DNA of 64,000 nt, from contig OY744470.1 in the NCBI GenBank assembly GCA_963556145.1, forward strand, positions 4,402,001 through 4,466,000, in the 5' to 3' direction. This DNA comes from Hygrocybe punicea (Eukaryota > Basidiomycota > Agaricomycetes > Agaricales > Hygrophoraceae). The notes below the pieces were generated by a model that saw only the letters and a list, made by a program, of their open reading frames with translations, had not been told where the DNA came from and ran no database searches. The position numbers were made by a program, and so were the translations under genes. Shown here piece by piece: positions 45,695-57,395 of this stretch (its first letter is position 1; each line of letters starts with the position of its first letter).

Positions 45695-46514
45695 TTAAGC
45701 ATATATTGCCAGCACAAGATACTTGTCTCTGCATTGTCTAACATCAGCATCAGATAATTTATCAAGCATACCATCATATAAACAAGTATTTCCAGTAGTC
45801 ATACCATCATGAAACCAAACCTTCTTGTCTGCACTTATGATTCTACTGGTGAAATGATATTGGCCATGATAAACAATTCCTTTCAACCTCAATGACTTGA
45901 TGCCTTTGTCAGTCTCAAACTCAAGTATATGACTGGTCTCAATGTCCATAAGTGGATATTCCAGAACAAGCACAGGTGGCACTTCATTGTAGAATAAGAT
46001 TTGTTGCATAGCCGATTGACACTTAGAACACCTTCGATGTGTTTGTTGGGACAATGTTTCAATCCAATTCATAGTAGACCCTTGAACTGAAGTTTCTCCA
46101 TGTAAAACATAACCAAGTTGATTATCCACTGGTTTTTCAGCAAATTTACATTTCGTACATTGATGCTGAGAAGATGTGACTGCAGTGTCTACGTGTAAAA
46201 GCTCCATGGCTAGAGTTGCAACACTAATCCCAACAGGTCCCATTAGATATGTCTCAGGATGCTCATCATGCAAAATAGCCCTTAATTCATTTCTGAGTTG
46301 CACAAATGTCATATTGCCTTTCAATATATCTGAGAAGCCATCAGATAAAGTAGCCAGATAATCATTCATATCATGAAATACTTCAGACCATGCTATATGG
46401 TTTTCCTTCCAGAGATCAAACAATATAACCAGGATAGAATCATATGCACAACTGTAATTGTTTTCATCCCATGGCAAACCTGCTGGGGAAGCTGACATAT
46501 CTGTTCATTGTCTC
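45695..46514 (-). pseudogene. USP-like C-terminal domain of Helitron copy D
   Basis: After the MITE insertion the gene continues in the same frame once the MITE and one TTA are removed, but with one in-frame TGA at 46505-46507. The domain has Cys box NNYSCAYDSILVILF, zinc CxxC pairs CTKC and CSKC separated by 43 residues, and His box GIVYHGQYHFTSRI, then KVWFHDGMTTGN. The end matches copy A (DVRQCRDKYLVLAIYA against DIRHCKNRNLVLAIYA), so the natural C-terminus is known from two copies. Confidence 0.75.
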
Positions 46515-46517
46515 TTA

Positions 46518-48218
46518 CACAGGGTGCGCAGTAGCATACCATGTCACACAGTATCTTGAAAGTACTTGACAAGTATACTAAACACAGGGTGCACAGTAGC
46601 ATACCATGTCACACAGTATCTTGAAAGTACTTTACAAGTATACTAAATATCATTACCATAACATTCAACATGGTATTGTAACAGTATTCAGACATAAACT
46701 ACAATACTTGTGCTCAAATTCATCTGAAGGTATGAAGGCAAATGAGACTTATACCTTTTCAATAACATCAAGCCTTTTGTTTCACTACTTTTACTGTATC
46801 TACAGCAAAGTACTGTATAGTTCAGATAGAATACTTGCAGCCTAAGATGAATCAAAGTATTAAACTAGTAAGGAAGTTGTGCCACTTTCACTACTAGGAT
46901 ACCTTTTGAATCCTATCAAGATACAGTGTGAAATAGTATAGTACTGTTGCCATATTGTGGATTTAAGATACTGTGTCAATACTTTTAAGATACTGTTTCA
47001 GTACATTTATTATAATAAAAGTATCTTAAAAGTATTGACACAGTATCTTAAATCCACAATATGGCAACAGTACTATACTATTTCACACTGTATCTTGATA
47101 GGATTCAAAAGGTATCCTAGTAGTGAAAGTGGCACAACTTCCTTACTAGTTTAATACTTTGATTCATCTTAGGCTGCAAGTATTCTATCTGAACTATACA
47201 GTACTTTGCTGTAGATACAGTAAAAGTAGTGAAACAAAAGGCTTGATGTTATTGAAAAGGTATAAGTCTCATTTGCCTTCATACCTTCAGATGAATTTGA
47301 GCACAAGTATTGTAGTTTATGTCTGAATACTGTTACAATACCATGTTGAATGTTATGGTAATGATATTTAGTATACTTGTCAAGTACTTTCAAGATACTG
47401 TGTGACATGGTATGCTACTGCGCACCCTGTGAAATATCATTACCATAACATTCAACATGGTATTGTAACAGTATTCAGACATAAACTACAATACTTGTGC
47501 TCAAATTCATCTGAAGGTATGAAGGCAAATGAGACTTATACCTTTTCAATAACATCAAGCCTTTTGTTTCACTACTTTTACTGTATCTACAGCAAAGTAC
47601 TGTATAGTTCAGATAGAATACTTGCAGCCTAAGATGAATCAAAGTATTAAACCAGTAAGGAAGTTGGGCCACTTTTACTATTAGGATACCTTTTGAATCC
47701 TATCAAGATACAGTGTGAAATAGTATAGTACTGTTGCCATATTGTGGATTTAAGATACTGTGTCAATACTTTTAAGATACTTTTATTATAATAAAAGTAC
47801 TGAAACAGTATCTTAAAAGTATTGACACAGTATCTTAAATCTACAATATGGCAACAGTACTATACTATTTCACACTGTATCTTGAAAGTATTCAAAAGGT
47901 ATCCTAGTAGTGAAAGTGGCACAACTTCCTTACTAGTTTAATACTTTTATTCATCTTAGGCTGCAAGTATTCTATCCGAACTATATGGTACTTTGCTGTA
48001 GATACAGTAAAAGTAGTGAAACAAAAGGCTTGATGTTATTGAAAAGGTATAAGTCTCATTTGCCTTCATACCTTCAGATGAATTTGAGCACAAGTATTGT
48101 AGTTTATGTCTGAATACTGTTACAATACCATGTTGAATGTTACGGTAATGATATTTAGTATACTTGTCAAGTACTTTCAAGATACTGTGTGACATGGTAT
48201 GCTACTGTGCACCCTGTG
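46518..48218. mobile_element. Palindromic MITE (outer), TSD TTA
   Basis: The ends CACAGGGTGCGCAGTAGCAT and complement are flanked by TTA (46515-46517 and 48219-48221). It is made of a 65-bp left piece (46518-46582) and the rest (47432-48218), because a second copy of the same family (46583-47431) is inserted in it. Each arm is about 400 bp. A 3-bp duplication with CAC-type ends fits CACTA; a TTA target would also fit PIF/Harbinger. Repeated 79-codon frames in the arms are by-products. Confidence 0.85.
46583..47431. mobile_element. Palindromic MITE (inner), same family, TSD AAA
   Basis: 849 bp, complete, with ends CACAGGGTGCACAGTAGC and complement, flanked by AAA (46580-46582 and 47432-47434). 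Axis near 47007. Inserted into the outer copy, whose sequence (TATACTAAA|TATCATT) is restored when this copy and one AAA are removed. Confidence 0.88.
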
Positions 48219-48224
48219 TTAGCT

Positions 48225-48853
48225 GCTGGCAGTTCACAAGGTTCAATCAAATGCTTCCTGGACAAAAGTGGAACAGATCCTTTGGCAGGGATAAAAGGAG
48301 TAGAAATTGACATAGTTGCTTGCTTATTTTTGTTCTTCTCAATGATGTGCCATGGACTGACTTCCACAGGAGCAATCACCAGGGGATCACTTTCTGACCA
48401 CTTCAAAGCTGCATCAGTTTTAGATGGAACATATCCAGTGCCTTTCCATTGTTGAAACTTTTGAATCATTGATGACCGGACATCTTGTACAATATGTTCT
48501 GGCAATGTGCCTTCATATCTCATTCTAGTGATGTCATCAAGCAGTTCTTGTTCCCTAAACTCTTGTCTAAGATATCCAGAGCATCCTCTTGTGATCATTC
48601 TATTGTCAAATCCTTGTATTATTACAGTGCCAGCTGCAGTAGCGCTTCTAGACAATGATGAATAATATGCCATGTGTGAAAAGCAACTGTTTAGATGCAC
48701 AACATTGTATGGCCTTGTCTTTCCTTGAGCGGCATGTGCAGTCATTGCAAAATTTGGCAACACCCAAACCTGTTGTCTTTCTATTCTCTCTTTTAAATCA
48801 CTGGGAAATACACACTGAACTAGTGGGGTGTGGGCCATTGCTTTGCATGGCAT
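48225..48853 (-). pseudogene. Helitron helicase motifs V-VI and linker, copy D
   Basis: The frame starts near a repeat terminus at 48822-48853. It encodes QVWVLPNFAMTAHAAQGKTR and YYSSLSRSATAAGTVIIQGF, the last two motifs of a PIF1-type helicase, then the linker QKFQQWKGTGYVPSKTDAAL and FIPAKGSVPL. It is interrupted by the MITE at 48218. The 5' part of the gene is missing. Confidence 0.8.
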
Positions 48854-50333
48854 ATTACTCGTCCCTCCTTTTTTTAGCAGGAGAACAAATATTAAGATTG
48901 AGCATATATAAACAGTACAGCATTATTACCATTACATGACAATAAATTAATATTTGAAAAGTTATCTATATCACCTTCATTAATGCAAATTGATCTGGTT
49001 ACGAGTTCTTTTAATTTATTAAAAGACTCGTTCTTTATCAGACCTGGTTCAGTGAAGGTTCGTAATTAATTAATTAATTAATTCATTAATGTTTTTGCAT
49101 CGCCTATAGAGAAATTTTTTTTGGGCAAGAGATATGATTCTACTTCTTATGTTGGAATGTAACATAAAATCTGGGTCATGTTTGGAGTGGCTTACATAAG
49201 CATCCAAATATGGGATGTCTTACACAAGACAAATTACCTCTCAATTATATTCAAAATATTCATACTGCCTTCAGTTCTTATCAGAATTAGCTGAAAATTG
49301 AACTGCTGACTAATATCAACATTTCGGGCAAGGTGTGACAGTCACATGTGACCAGTCTAACCATATAGGGTACTTTTTGATATTATATACCAAATTTTTT
49401 GCTGATCGCAATGGTAACAGTCACATGTGACCAGTCTAACCATATATGGTAATTTTGCATAATATATGCTAAATCACATACTGCTCATCATATTCATTAC
49501 ACAAATACAATTATATTCAAAATATTTATCCTGTCCTTAATTCTTATCAGATTCAGCTGAAAATTGAACTGCTGCCTAATATTATCATTTCGGGTCAGAT
49601 GTGACAGTCACATGTGATCACTCTAACCATATAAGGCAATTTCTGATATTGTATAGCAAATTTTTTGCTGATCGCAATGGTGATAGTCACATGTGACCAG
49701 TCTAACCATATAAGGCAATTTTACACCATATATCCTAAATTTTAAGGTGATCACAGGAGTCATAGTCACATGTGACCACTGTTACTATATATAGAAATAT
49801 CAGCCATATAAGCAGAAATTAGTGTAACTCAGATGATATAATGATATTTTTACTTACAACATATAATTCAATGTGATATCGCTGTATATATTATATACTA
49901 ATTATATATTTCAAGCAAAATCACTTATTGATGTTTGTAATAATCATACAAATAAAATTTCAATAATAGAAACAAGACTTTGTTCATGCCATATGCAACA
50001 TTAGTCCACTCAAGTATAGCTGTCTTCATGTTATCAACTGTTGTGCAGCAAAGTTATGGAGAAGTAGAGTTTAGCAAATGTAAGTCAATTGTTATCATAC
50101 TGTTTAAAGACAGTTGTATTTGACAGTTGATGTATTGTGTTGCTCTCTTTTTTGGCTGAGAGTATTGCATAATGATGAAGTAAAGAAGACATGACAGTGG
50201 GAGAGGAAGTTGAGACATGCTATGCAGGTTTTTTCTTCTATTTTTATGTTGCTATGGTGAGAGGCTGCTATGATGAAAGTGAGGAGGGAAAAAAAAGAAC
50301 TCGTTCATGCCATGCGCAGCACTGGCCCACTAA
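48854..50333. repeat. AT-rich insert with CACATG repeats between two inverted terminus motifs
   Basis: No gene. A tandem duplication of about 240 bp (49240-49475 and 49485-49725) carries five copies of a palindrome-centred motif AGTCACATGTGACCAGTCTA followed by ACCATATA, spaced about 70-120 bp. The left edge (48822-48853) and right edge (50300-50333) both carry a Helitron-like terminus motif (GGGCCA..GCTGCGCATGGCAT) pointing outwards. A TTAA run lies at 49070. Confidence 0.6.
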
Positions 50334-52409
50334 ACAAGTTGATATACCATCATGAAACCATACCATACTGTTGATGAATATGCGGGCAGTAAAATGTGCA
50401 TCACCAAAGTACACAATTCCTCTCAATGTGTAAGCAGTGGATATGTCATCTATTGACAAGTTTATAACTTGACTAATTATTAAATTCTCAATAGAGTCAA
50501 CTGTAAACATGATTAGAGGTGGAATTTTGTTAAATGCAATAAATTTAGTAATCTCTCCCCAACACAATTGACATTTGTGCCGTTGTCTATTAACTATGAT
50601 TTGAGCAAGACATGTTGAGATGGTTCCAGAAAATGAATATGAACAATGAAAGATGGCATCACATCTATCATTTTCCAGAATGGTTATGTTTTCACAATTC
50701 ATACATTTAAGACAAGTTGAAGTCATTGGTTCATTTGCTTTCATTATATAATGGGCCAAATCACTTATGGCAATGCCAACTTGACCATAAGGAAATATTT
50801 CGGGTTTATCTTGATGCAATAAATGTCTGATTGTATTTCTAACTGTTTCTAAATCTGTTGTGTGATTCTTGGATCGTTTGAATCCTAAGCTCAAAATCTT
50901 TAATATTTCATTGATGCTATTGAATCTTTTTTTCCAACTTGATGGATCTTCATTCCATATTGCTAGTAATATTGTAAAGAGTGAATCATAAGCACAGCTC
51001 CAATCTTGCGCATCCCATATAAACCCTTTTGGTTCATTTAATTCAATAGTACTTGTTTTTCGTCTTTTTTTCACAATGGAAGATGAACTTACAACTTGTT
51101 GTAATTTTCGTTTTTTATTTTGCAATACATTGGCTGTGGAATTTTTATGAGTGACAGTGATTGGAACAGTTCCTTTTGCAGGAACAAAGTTGAGGTTTCT
51201 GAAATCTGCCTTTTGATTTTTGTTCATAGGTTTAATTAATTGCCATGGAGAGGGCTGTGTTGTGTATTGATTTAGTTGCTCCGTGGCTTTCCATGCAATA
51301 GCATGATGAATGTTTTTTGGAATATATGACTTTCCTTTCCATTTTCTAAATTGATCAATGATAGAATTTCGCTGATCTCCCTTGACATGGTCTGGTAAGA
51401 GTCCTTGATATTTCAGTTTGGTAATCTCATCAAGCAGTTCTAATTCTCTGAATTCTTGCCTGAGATATCCAGAAGCACCACCTGTAATTACTTTAGGATC
51501 AAAGCCTTGCATGATGATAGTTCCTGCTGCAGAAGCACTTCTTGATAAGCAAGTATAATAGGATTGGTGGTTTCTACAACTACTGAGGTCAACTACATTG
51601 TTAGGACGAGTACGTCCTTGACATGCATAATCAGTCATTGCAAAATTAGGCAGTACCAACACTTGTTCTCTTGACAAAGATATCACATCATCATTTGGTA
51701 ATGAGCACATGGTGGACGTGACATGTTTTGTAATCGGAACCACATTTTCAGGAAGTCCTTCTATGTTAATTTTTTTTGGAGGATTCAATAATCTGACAAA
51801 TAAAGTGTCCAGTACAGTTTGTTGCTCAGGACCTATTGCACTCTGCCAACCCACAACTATGCCCTCTGCTCCTTTGGTAATGCAGCCCTCCGTTGCATCA
51901 TTGTTTCTCAGCATCACTGGCATGCCTACACATAAGTCCAATCTTCCTGGTATATGATCAGAGGATGATGCATGTGGTTGGCTCCAAAGTAGCTTTCGGA
52001 GTGAGGGTTCCAATATCTTTGTGTGTCGAATAGGATCCAAAATTGTTGACATGTGATAAGATTTTCTTTTGCTATTGGAACTAGTAGGATCATTCCATCT
52101 GTCTATGGAATAGAATGATGTTAATGGTCTCCTATTTTCAGCAGCAAAACGTTGAATACCAAGTTCATTGATTTTGTCTTTTTGTGCATTCAATACAGTT
52201 ATAACTGACACATTCCTGAATTTCTTTTGGGCTAATTTTGGATCATTTGGACTTTTTCCTGCAACACGAGTACGAAGAAATGCAATATCTTTGGAAGTAC
52301 ATGCTTTGTATCTCATGTTTTCCAAAGCAAGCCTCAGTTGGACATCTTCTTCTGACTGATTGGTTTGTCTCATATTTTCATGTAATATAACAACTGTTGT
52401 TATTTGATG
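50334..52409 (-). pseudogene. Helitron helicase C-half plus USP-like domain, copy C
   Basis: It continues the helicase frame after the TGA at 52410. Motif V/VI region: QVLVLPNFAMTDYACQGRTR and CLSRSASAAGTIIMQGF. A linker with a basic KKRKLQQ/KKRRK run follows. The USP-like domain has Cys box DWSCAYDSLFTILL (Cys near 50993), CMNC and CQLC pairs, and His box LRGIVYFGDAHFTARIF, then MVWFHDGIS. The frame then runs into a repeat terminus at about 50334, so the last residues present in copies A and D are lost. About 460 residues precede the Cys box in this frame. Confidence 0.82.
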
Positions 52410-53380
52410 TCAAAGAGCTTTGCCTATAGCCGCTTCCTGATTTGCTATAGTTTGACTGGAATTGATTTGGACACCAACGGTTCCAGAGTATAAAGGAGCA
52501 CCACTCATAGCTGGTGGAAGTTGGCCAAAATCTCCTGCAAATATCATATTAATGCCACCAAAGGGTTCATCATAAACACCACGTGCTTTTGCACACTGAG
52601 CACTGATTTTATACATATCTCTGCAAGATAACATTGACACCTCATCAATGAAAATGTAATCCACACCATCAAGATTGGCACGGACTTGTGCAAGGGAACG
52701 AGATGATCCTCCCTGATTAATTCCAAGAATGGAGTGATATGTGGATCCATTTACAAGGGCAGCAGCACCACCGGTTGGTGCAAGAACCACAAATCGATGA
52801 TTTTCGTTGTGTTTACCAAAAAAACTAGTCAATGCTTTGATGACTTGTGATTTCCCTGTGCCTGCCATTCCACCAAGATACATGCGTAGCTTATCAGAAC
52901 TATTAATCAACGTAGAGTGATTGGCAATGATATGAAATGCTCTCTTTTGGTCAGTGTTCAACTTGTAATCATTGATAGTTATATCAATAAGATGACGATC
53001 AGCTCTGTTTGCAGGAATAAACATATGGTTGATGTATGCTGCATCCACTATCTTGACATCATTATATTGAAAATTTGCCAATTTATCTATGGTTGCTGTG
53101 TTTGTTGGTAAATTTTTATTTCTGTCATCGATGATTTCTTTTTTCTTTGCAAGGACTGCAGCTCTCCAAAATTTTGCTGATTGTACTACAGGTGGTTCTA
53201 TAGGTATCAAAGGTCCTATATCTGGGGTACCATCAATACAATCATCGAGCCATCCTGACCTTTTCAAAGTTCTTTCAGCTATTAGCATTTGATCTTTCCT
53301 CTTTTGTCCTTTTTGACCAAGTTTCAGGAGTATTTCTGTGTCATTATTGTCTTCATCAATGTTGTTGTTGAAGTCGTCGC
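52410..53380 (-). pseudogene. Helitron PIF1-type helicase, N-half, copy C
   Basis: Walker A GGMAGTGKSQVIKAL (near 52860), Walker B YIFIDEVSML (near 52650) and the PIF1 signature FAGDFGQLPP (near 52525). The frame enters from the Rep part through a one-base shift near 53380: the helicase frame upstream of the listed ATG reads GDDFNNNIDEDNNDTEILL. It ends at a TGA (52410-52412) that is in frame with the next segment, so a single nonsense change splits the helicase. Confidence 0.85.
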
Positions 53381-54738
53381 CGTTAATGCAAATTCAGCAT
53401 TGTGCATGTCATCCAGTTCATCAAGACCGTTTGAGGTCGCCCATGAATACCTTATATCTGCAGTATTATTCTTCTGACATTTAGCAGAGAAATCATCTCT
53501 TGCATCCAAACACTCATACCGCAGACCAAAGTATTTCATGATCTCGAGCTCTCTTTTAGAAAACTCATGGTCTACAAAAGCATTATCCCATGTTTGTAAT
53601 TTACATTTGAGTTCTTTGCCACTTCTCCATGGCTTGAAAAACGTTAACATTGTACAACAATAATATTCTCGATCACCACGGTCAGCCCTTGGCAAAGTGT
53701 TTGGAATAAAATTAGGAACTATGAAGGGATCACTCCCTTTCATTTTGGCATGGTGGGTAAGATATTGTGGATGATTGGGATGTAAAGTATAATCATTTTC
53801 AAATTTTGTCAATTTATTAAGATCAACTTCATTTGTTTCATCAACTATTTCTGGGCCTGCATTTTTATTCAAACTATCAGGTTTTAGAATTTCATCTATC
53901 TCCATGACTATATCATTATCAACGACATCAGACAAGTTGTCATCACTGGAATAGTCAACATTAGTAGGTTCAGTGCAAGAGTCAGACAAATCATCACAGC
54001 CTAGATTGTCAAAAATTTGGTTTTGCACTGGTTCTCTTCTGGCCCTTTTGGTCTTTGTTTTGGTGCGTCTTTTCTTTGGTTCCATAGTGGCAAGACGTAT
54101 CCAGTCATACAGTGATACATTATCATACAAGGCTGGTCTGAACATATAATTATTTACTTTGGAAAGTCCAATGTATGTGCCATTATTCTTACCAATAACA
54201 ACCTTTTGTGCATTATCTTGGTCTTCACATATATTGGGAATTTCTTCATCAGACCATGCACTGATAACCTCTTTAACATAAGATCTCCAAAAGAATGGCA
54301 CAAATTTATGACTGGTGTAGTGATCAGGATTTCCAAGCACATATAATGAAGCCATTGGAGCACCAATTTCCATTTTGGAGGTGAGTGAATTGACTATTTG
54401 TGTAAACAGTTTTCTGACTTTGTCTTTTCTTTTCAGGTTGCCACCAATCATTTCGGAATTCTTATCAAAAATACTTTTTATCACTTCAAAAATGCTATAG
54501 GTCTTCAAGGAGAATTTTGTAATATAATCTGTTATGTATGCAACTATGGCCTTTATAGCAGTACCTGATAATAAGCTGGTCACATCAGAATTGCATTGTA
54601 GCATATATGTAACTTCAGGTGTCACCATGTTCATCCAAGGTTCACCATGCTTGAGGTTGAGAGCACCAGTGTTAGGTTCTACAAAGGTTTGTTGAAAGAT
54701 ATCATGGGGAAATCGTCGTTTACATTCACCTTTCGAAT
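53324..54738 (-). pseudogene. Helitron Rep, Tyr-motif half, copy C
   Basis: After the Tc1/mariner insertion the frame resumes with NSKGECKRRFPHD, which joins PYCL at 57490 when the element and one TA are removed. It contains the two-tyrosine motif of Helitron Rep, VAYITDYITK (near 54530). An acidic segment (near 53870-53980) precedes the conserved LTFFKPWRSGKELK block near 53640. The frame ends by a one-base shift near 53380. Residues at 54739-54808 shown as part of this frame belong to the inserted element. Confidence 0.82.
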
Positions 54739-54822
54739 TACAGCCGTTTGTAATGATCTTGGCACTCGCGCGGAATTTTTGCGTATAAGGAAACTCGGAC
54801 TTAGTCATTTTTCAACTCAACT

Positions 54823-55819
54823 ATGTACCATCCCATAAGTCGCGATGTCAAGATCGCTGCCATCCGCTTATACGAGCGACATCTCCTTGCCGTAGATGAC
54901 ATTCTTTTATGTGTTGGCTTCTCTCGACGTACTTTCTACCGCATCCTCAAGCTCTGGCAAACAACTGGAGATGTGGTTAGCAATCTACCTGAACGACGGG
55001 GTCGTGTCTGAGGACTCAACTACGATGACATTGAATATCTACGCCAGCTCGTTCGTGAGAACCCCGACTACTTCCTAGATGAACTCCTTCATCTCCTCAA
55101 GACCAATCGGTTCATATCTGTCCATTTCACCACAATACACGATGAACTCATACATGCCGGGGTCAGCCGCAAGCGACTGCAACGGATTGCCCTCGAGCGC
55201 AACGAAGCCTTACGGGCTCAATTCAGCCCCGAAGAACTTGGTTTTATTGATGAAGTGTCAAAGGATGAACGTACAGTTGGTAGGCGTTATGGACGGTCCA
55301 AACGAGGCACTCGTGCCTGCAAATCCCAGCCTTTTGTCCGTGGACGACGGACCTCAACTGTTGCCGTTCTTACTGTTGATGGATTTGTTTCTGGCACAGC
55401 GGTTGAGGGTTCATTGACGAAGATGTCATTTCTCCACTGGCTGGAGTTCTCAGTGGTGTGTAACCCACTAACTTCTCTTTTCCATTGCCTTGACAACAGT
55501 GTTGCAGATGCCGCTATGCAGCGCTTATCCAGGTCCACTGAGTGTCCTCGTGCTTGACAATGCAAAGATCCACCACAACGACGAAATCCACGCCCTCGTT
55601 GATCGATTTGGCGTCCGCCTTGAGTACTTGCCCCCTTATTCGCCCGATCTCAACCCGATTGAAGAAGCCTTTTCACAAATCAAGCATTTTCTTCGGCGTC
55701 ACAACGACTACTACGGTGCTATGGAGGATAATGGCATTCTTTATGACATGTATGAGGTGCTGGACATCGTGACGCCAGAGGATGCGACTGGTTATATTGT
55801 TCATGCGGGGTATTTTTAG
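54823..55819 (+). pseudogene. Tc1/mariner-type transposase (DD34E) with one in-frame TGA
   Basis: Exons 54823-55455 and 55508-55819 (52-bp intron) would give 314 residues, but codon 63 is TGA (55009-55011), between PERRGRV and GLNYDDIEYLRQLV. No intron can remove it without losing conserved residues. HTH N-terminus: MYHPISRDVKIAAIRLYERH. Catalytic residues are intact: LGFIDEVSKDERTVGRRYG, LSVLVLDNAKIHHNDE and PPYSPDLNPIEEAFSQ, with 34 residues between second Asp and Glu. The intron before YPGP is at the position of intron 1 in element A. Inactive by one nonsense change, if the base is right. Confidence 0.88.
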
Positions 55820-56030
55820 TTCTAGTTGTTGTATGTAACCCTCCCCCACCTCTCGTGTACTTGTATAACCTTTGTGTTGGTTACAATTCAATTTTTTTTT
55901 CATTTTCACACTCATTTTCACACCAATCAAAGGGAAAGCTGAATGACATTGAGCACGATGATGAGAGAAAACTACGCAACGACGACTGGAGTAAATAATG
56001 ATGACATGTACTCGACAAGATAACTACGCT

Positions 56031-57395
56031 TCAGGCTTCGAAGGACCACCGATCGATTGCATCACGCACCTCAGCAATCTCCCCTGCCATGAACACCATA
56101 TTCTCCATGTCCTTCACGGTGAGATACCGAAACATACGTGCGTGCTTGTAACGGTGCTGCTTGAAATGATCCCTGATCCCATCATCAAGCTCATATTGCT
56201 GGCAGAACATGTCGAGAGGCATGTCAACGCCTTGCCTGCGGTTGACTTGAAGTAATGTCAGGCAGGTGAGATCATAGTGGTGTTGCACCGGAATGGGAGG
56301 ATCTGTGTAGACAGGAGGAGGAGCGTTCTGGGGGGCTGCGTTCGCGGCATCATGGCCCTGGATCAGGTCAGTGAATTCCCTGCCAAAAGTGACATTGATA
56401 ACAGGTGCTGCATTGGTAGCCACATTGGTAGCCAGGGCCTTGTTATTCTCAAGACGCTTGCGAAGGACAGGTGTGAGTTTTGAGTTTTCGAGCCCAGGAT
56501 CGAAGAGTCGATGGTTCAGTGGCCGGTCAATCACAGCATGTTCTTCGCCCTTCATCTAGCAGACTAGTCAGTACAGAGAATATCATGTATAGTCTAGATA
56601 TACCATGGCTGCAGCCCAGCAATCGAGGCGCTCGTTGCCAAGTGCAACATGTAAACCCTCGGCATTGATGAAGCAGAAAGTCCCCAAGCAGTTGACTTGC
56701 TTCTTCGGGCATATCCAGTGCTTCTGCAATGCTTGAATGTTGTCGGCCTTCTCGACATTGTGGGGGAGTAGAGCAGGATCCTTCGCCTTCTTTTTCGCCT
56801 TCTCTTTGCCCTCGTTCCCAGGCTCATTCTCCTTGTTGTCAGCGCTGTCAGGCTGTGTGATGGTGACATTGGCAAGGATAGTGTCCTTGGCTTTCGTGTT
56901 CGTGATCCTGTTGAGTAGCATTGTGTAGTCGGCATCGGTGGAAAGGGGAATGCCAGGCTTGGCGATGACACGGTTGATGGTGACCATGACATTGTAGTTG
57001 GTAAAGTCCAATACTGGTGGGTTTAGAGCAGTGGCAATCTTTGCGAGAAGCTGCACCTTCAATGTGTCCCAAGGTTCATCGGTTTGAAGTTGAAACAAGG
57101 AATTCTTCGCAAGTCGTTTGGGAACAGCCTTCTTCATCTCGGCAGTGCTGAAAATGGAGGTTATGTAGTCAACTTTGATGACCTTGGCAGCAGGGGCTGG
57201 GATGGGAGCAGGAATGGCAGCAACAGCAGTGTGAGGAATGGTTGCACGCTTCGAGCGTTTGCTGGGAACGAGGACATCGGACGAACGATTGGATGCAGCA
57301 GAGGTGTCAGATTCACCCTCAGAAAGAGAGAAACGATGGTCAACATCACTGGTGATGATGCTGGGTTGGCGTCTTTTTTTACGAGGTCGTGCCAT
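56031..57395 (-). CDS. Accessory protein of Tc1/mariner element B, intact
   Basis: Exons 56604-57395 and 56031-56555 (48-bp intron, GTATAT...CTAG) give 438 residues. N-terminus MARPRKKRRQPSIITSDVDH has a bipartite-type basic signal, then a Ser/Ala/Pro linker with a second KRSKRA cluster. A domain of about 85 residues follows (PWDTLKVQLLAKIATALNPP to ILANVTITQPD). Then a Lys/Glu-rich linker, and a Cys/His segment HWICPKKQVNCLGTFCFIN ending LDCWAAAM at the intron. The second exon has a linker and a SAM-like helical C-terminus (YRYKHARMFRYLTVKDMENM-type). The same order and intron site occur in element A. Such proteins are common 'hypotheticals' in agaricomycetes. Likely nuclear; a role in DNA binding or transposase regulation is a guess. 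Confidence 0.78.

Larger units (their letters stand above)
45444..48853 (-). mobile_element. Helitron copy D, 3' half, split by nested MITEs
   Basis: On the minus strand it runs from a helicase fragment (48853-48225), across two nested palindromic MITEs (46518-48218), into the USP-like C-terminus (stop 45695), and to a 3' terminus at 45444 with a hairpin (GCCATGTGAAGCACTGGC) and CTAA. Everything upstream of helicase motif V is missing. Confidence 0.75.

Noticed and set aside
46606..48195. Four nearly identical 76-79-codon frames on both strands
   Set aside because: They come from the four inverted arms of the two nested palindromic MITEs and not from a gene family.
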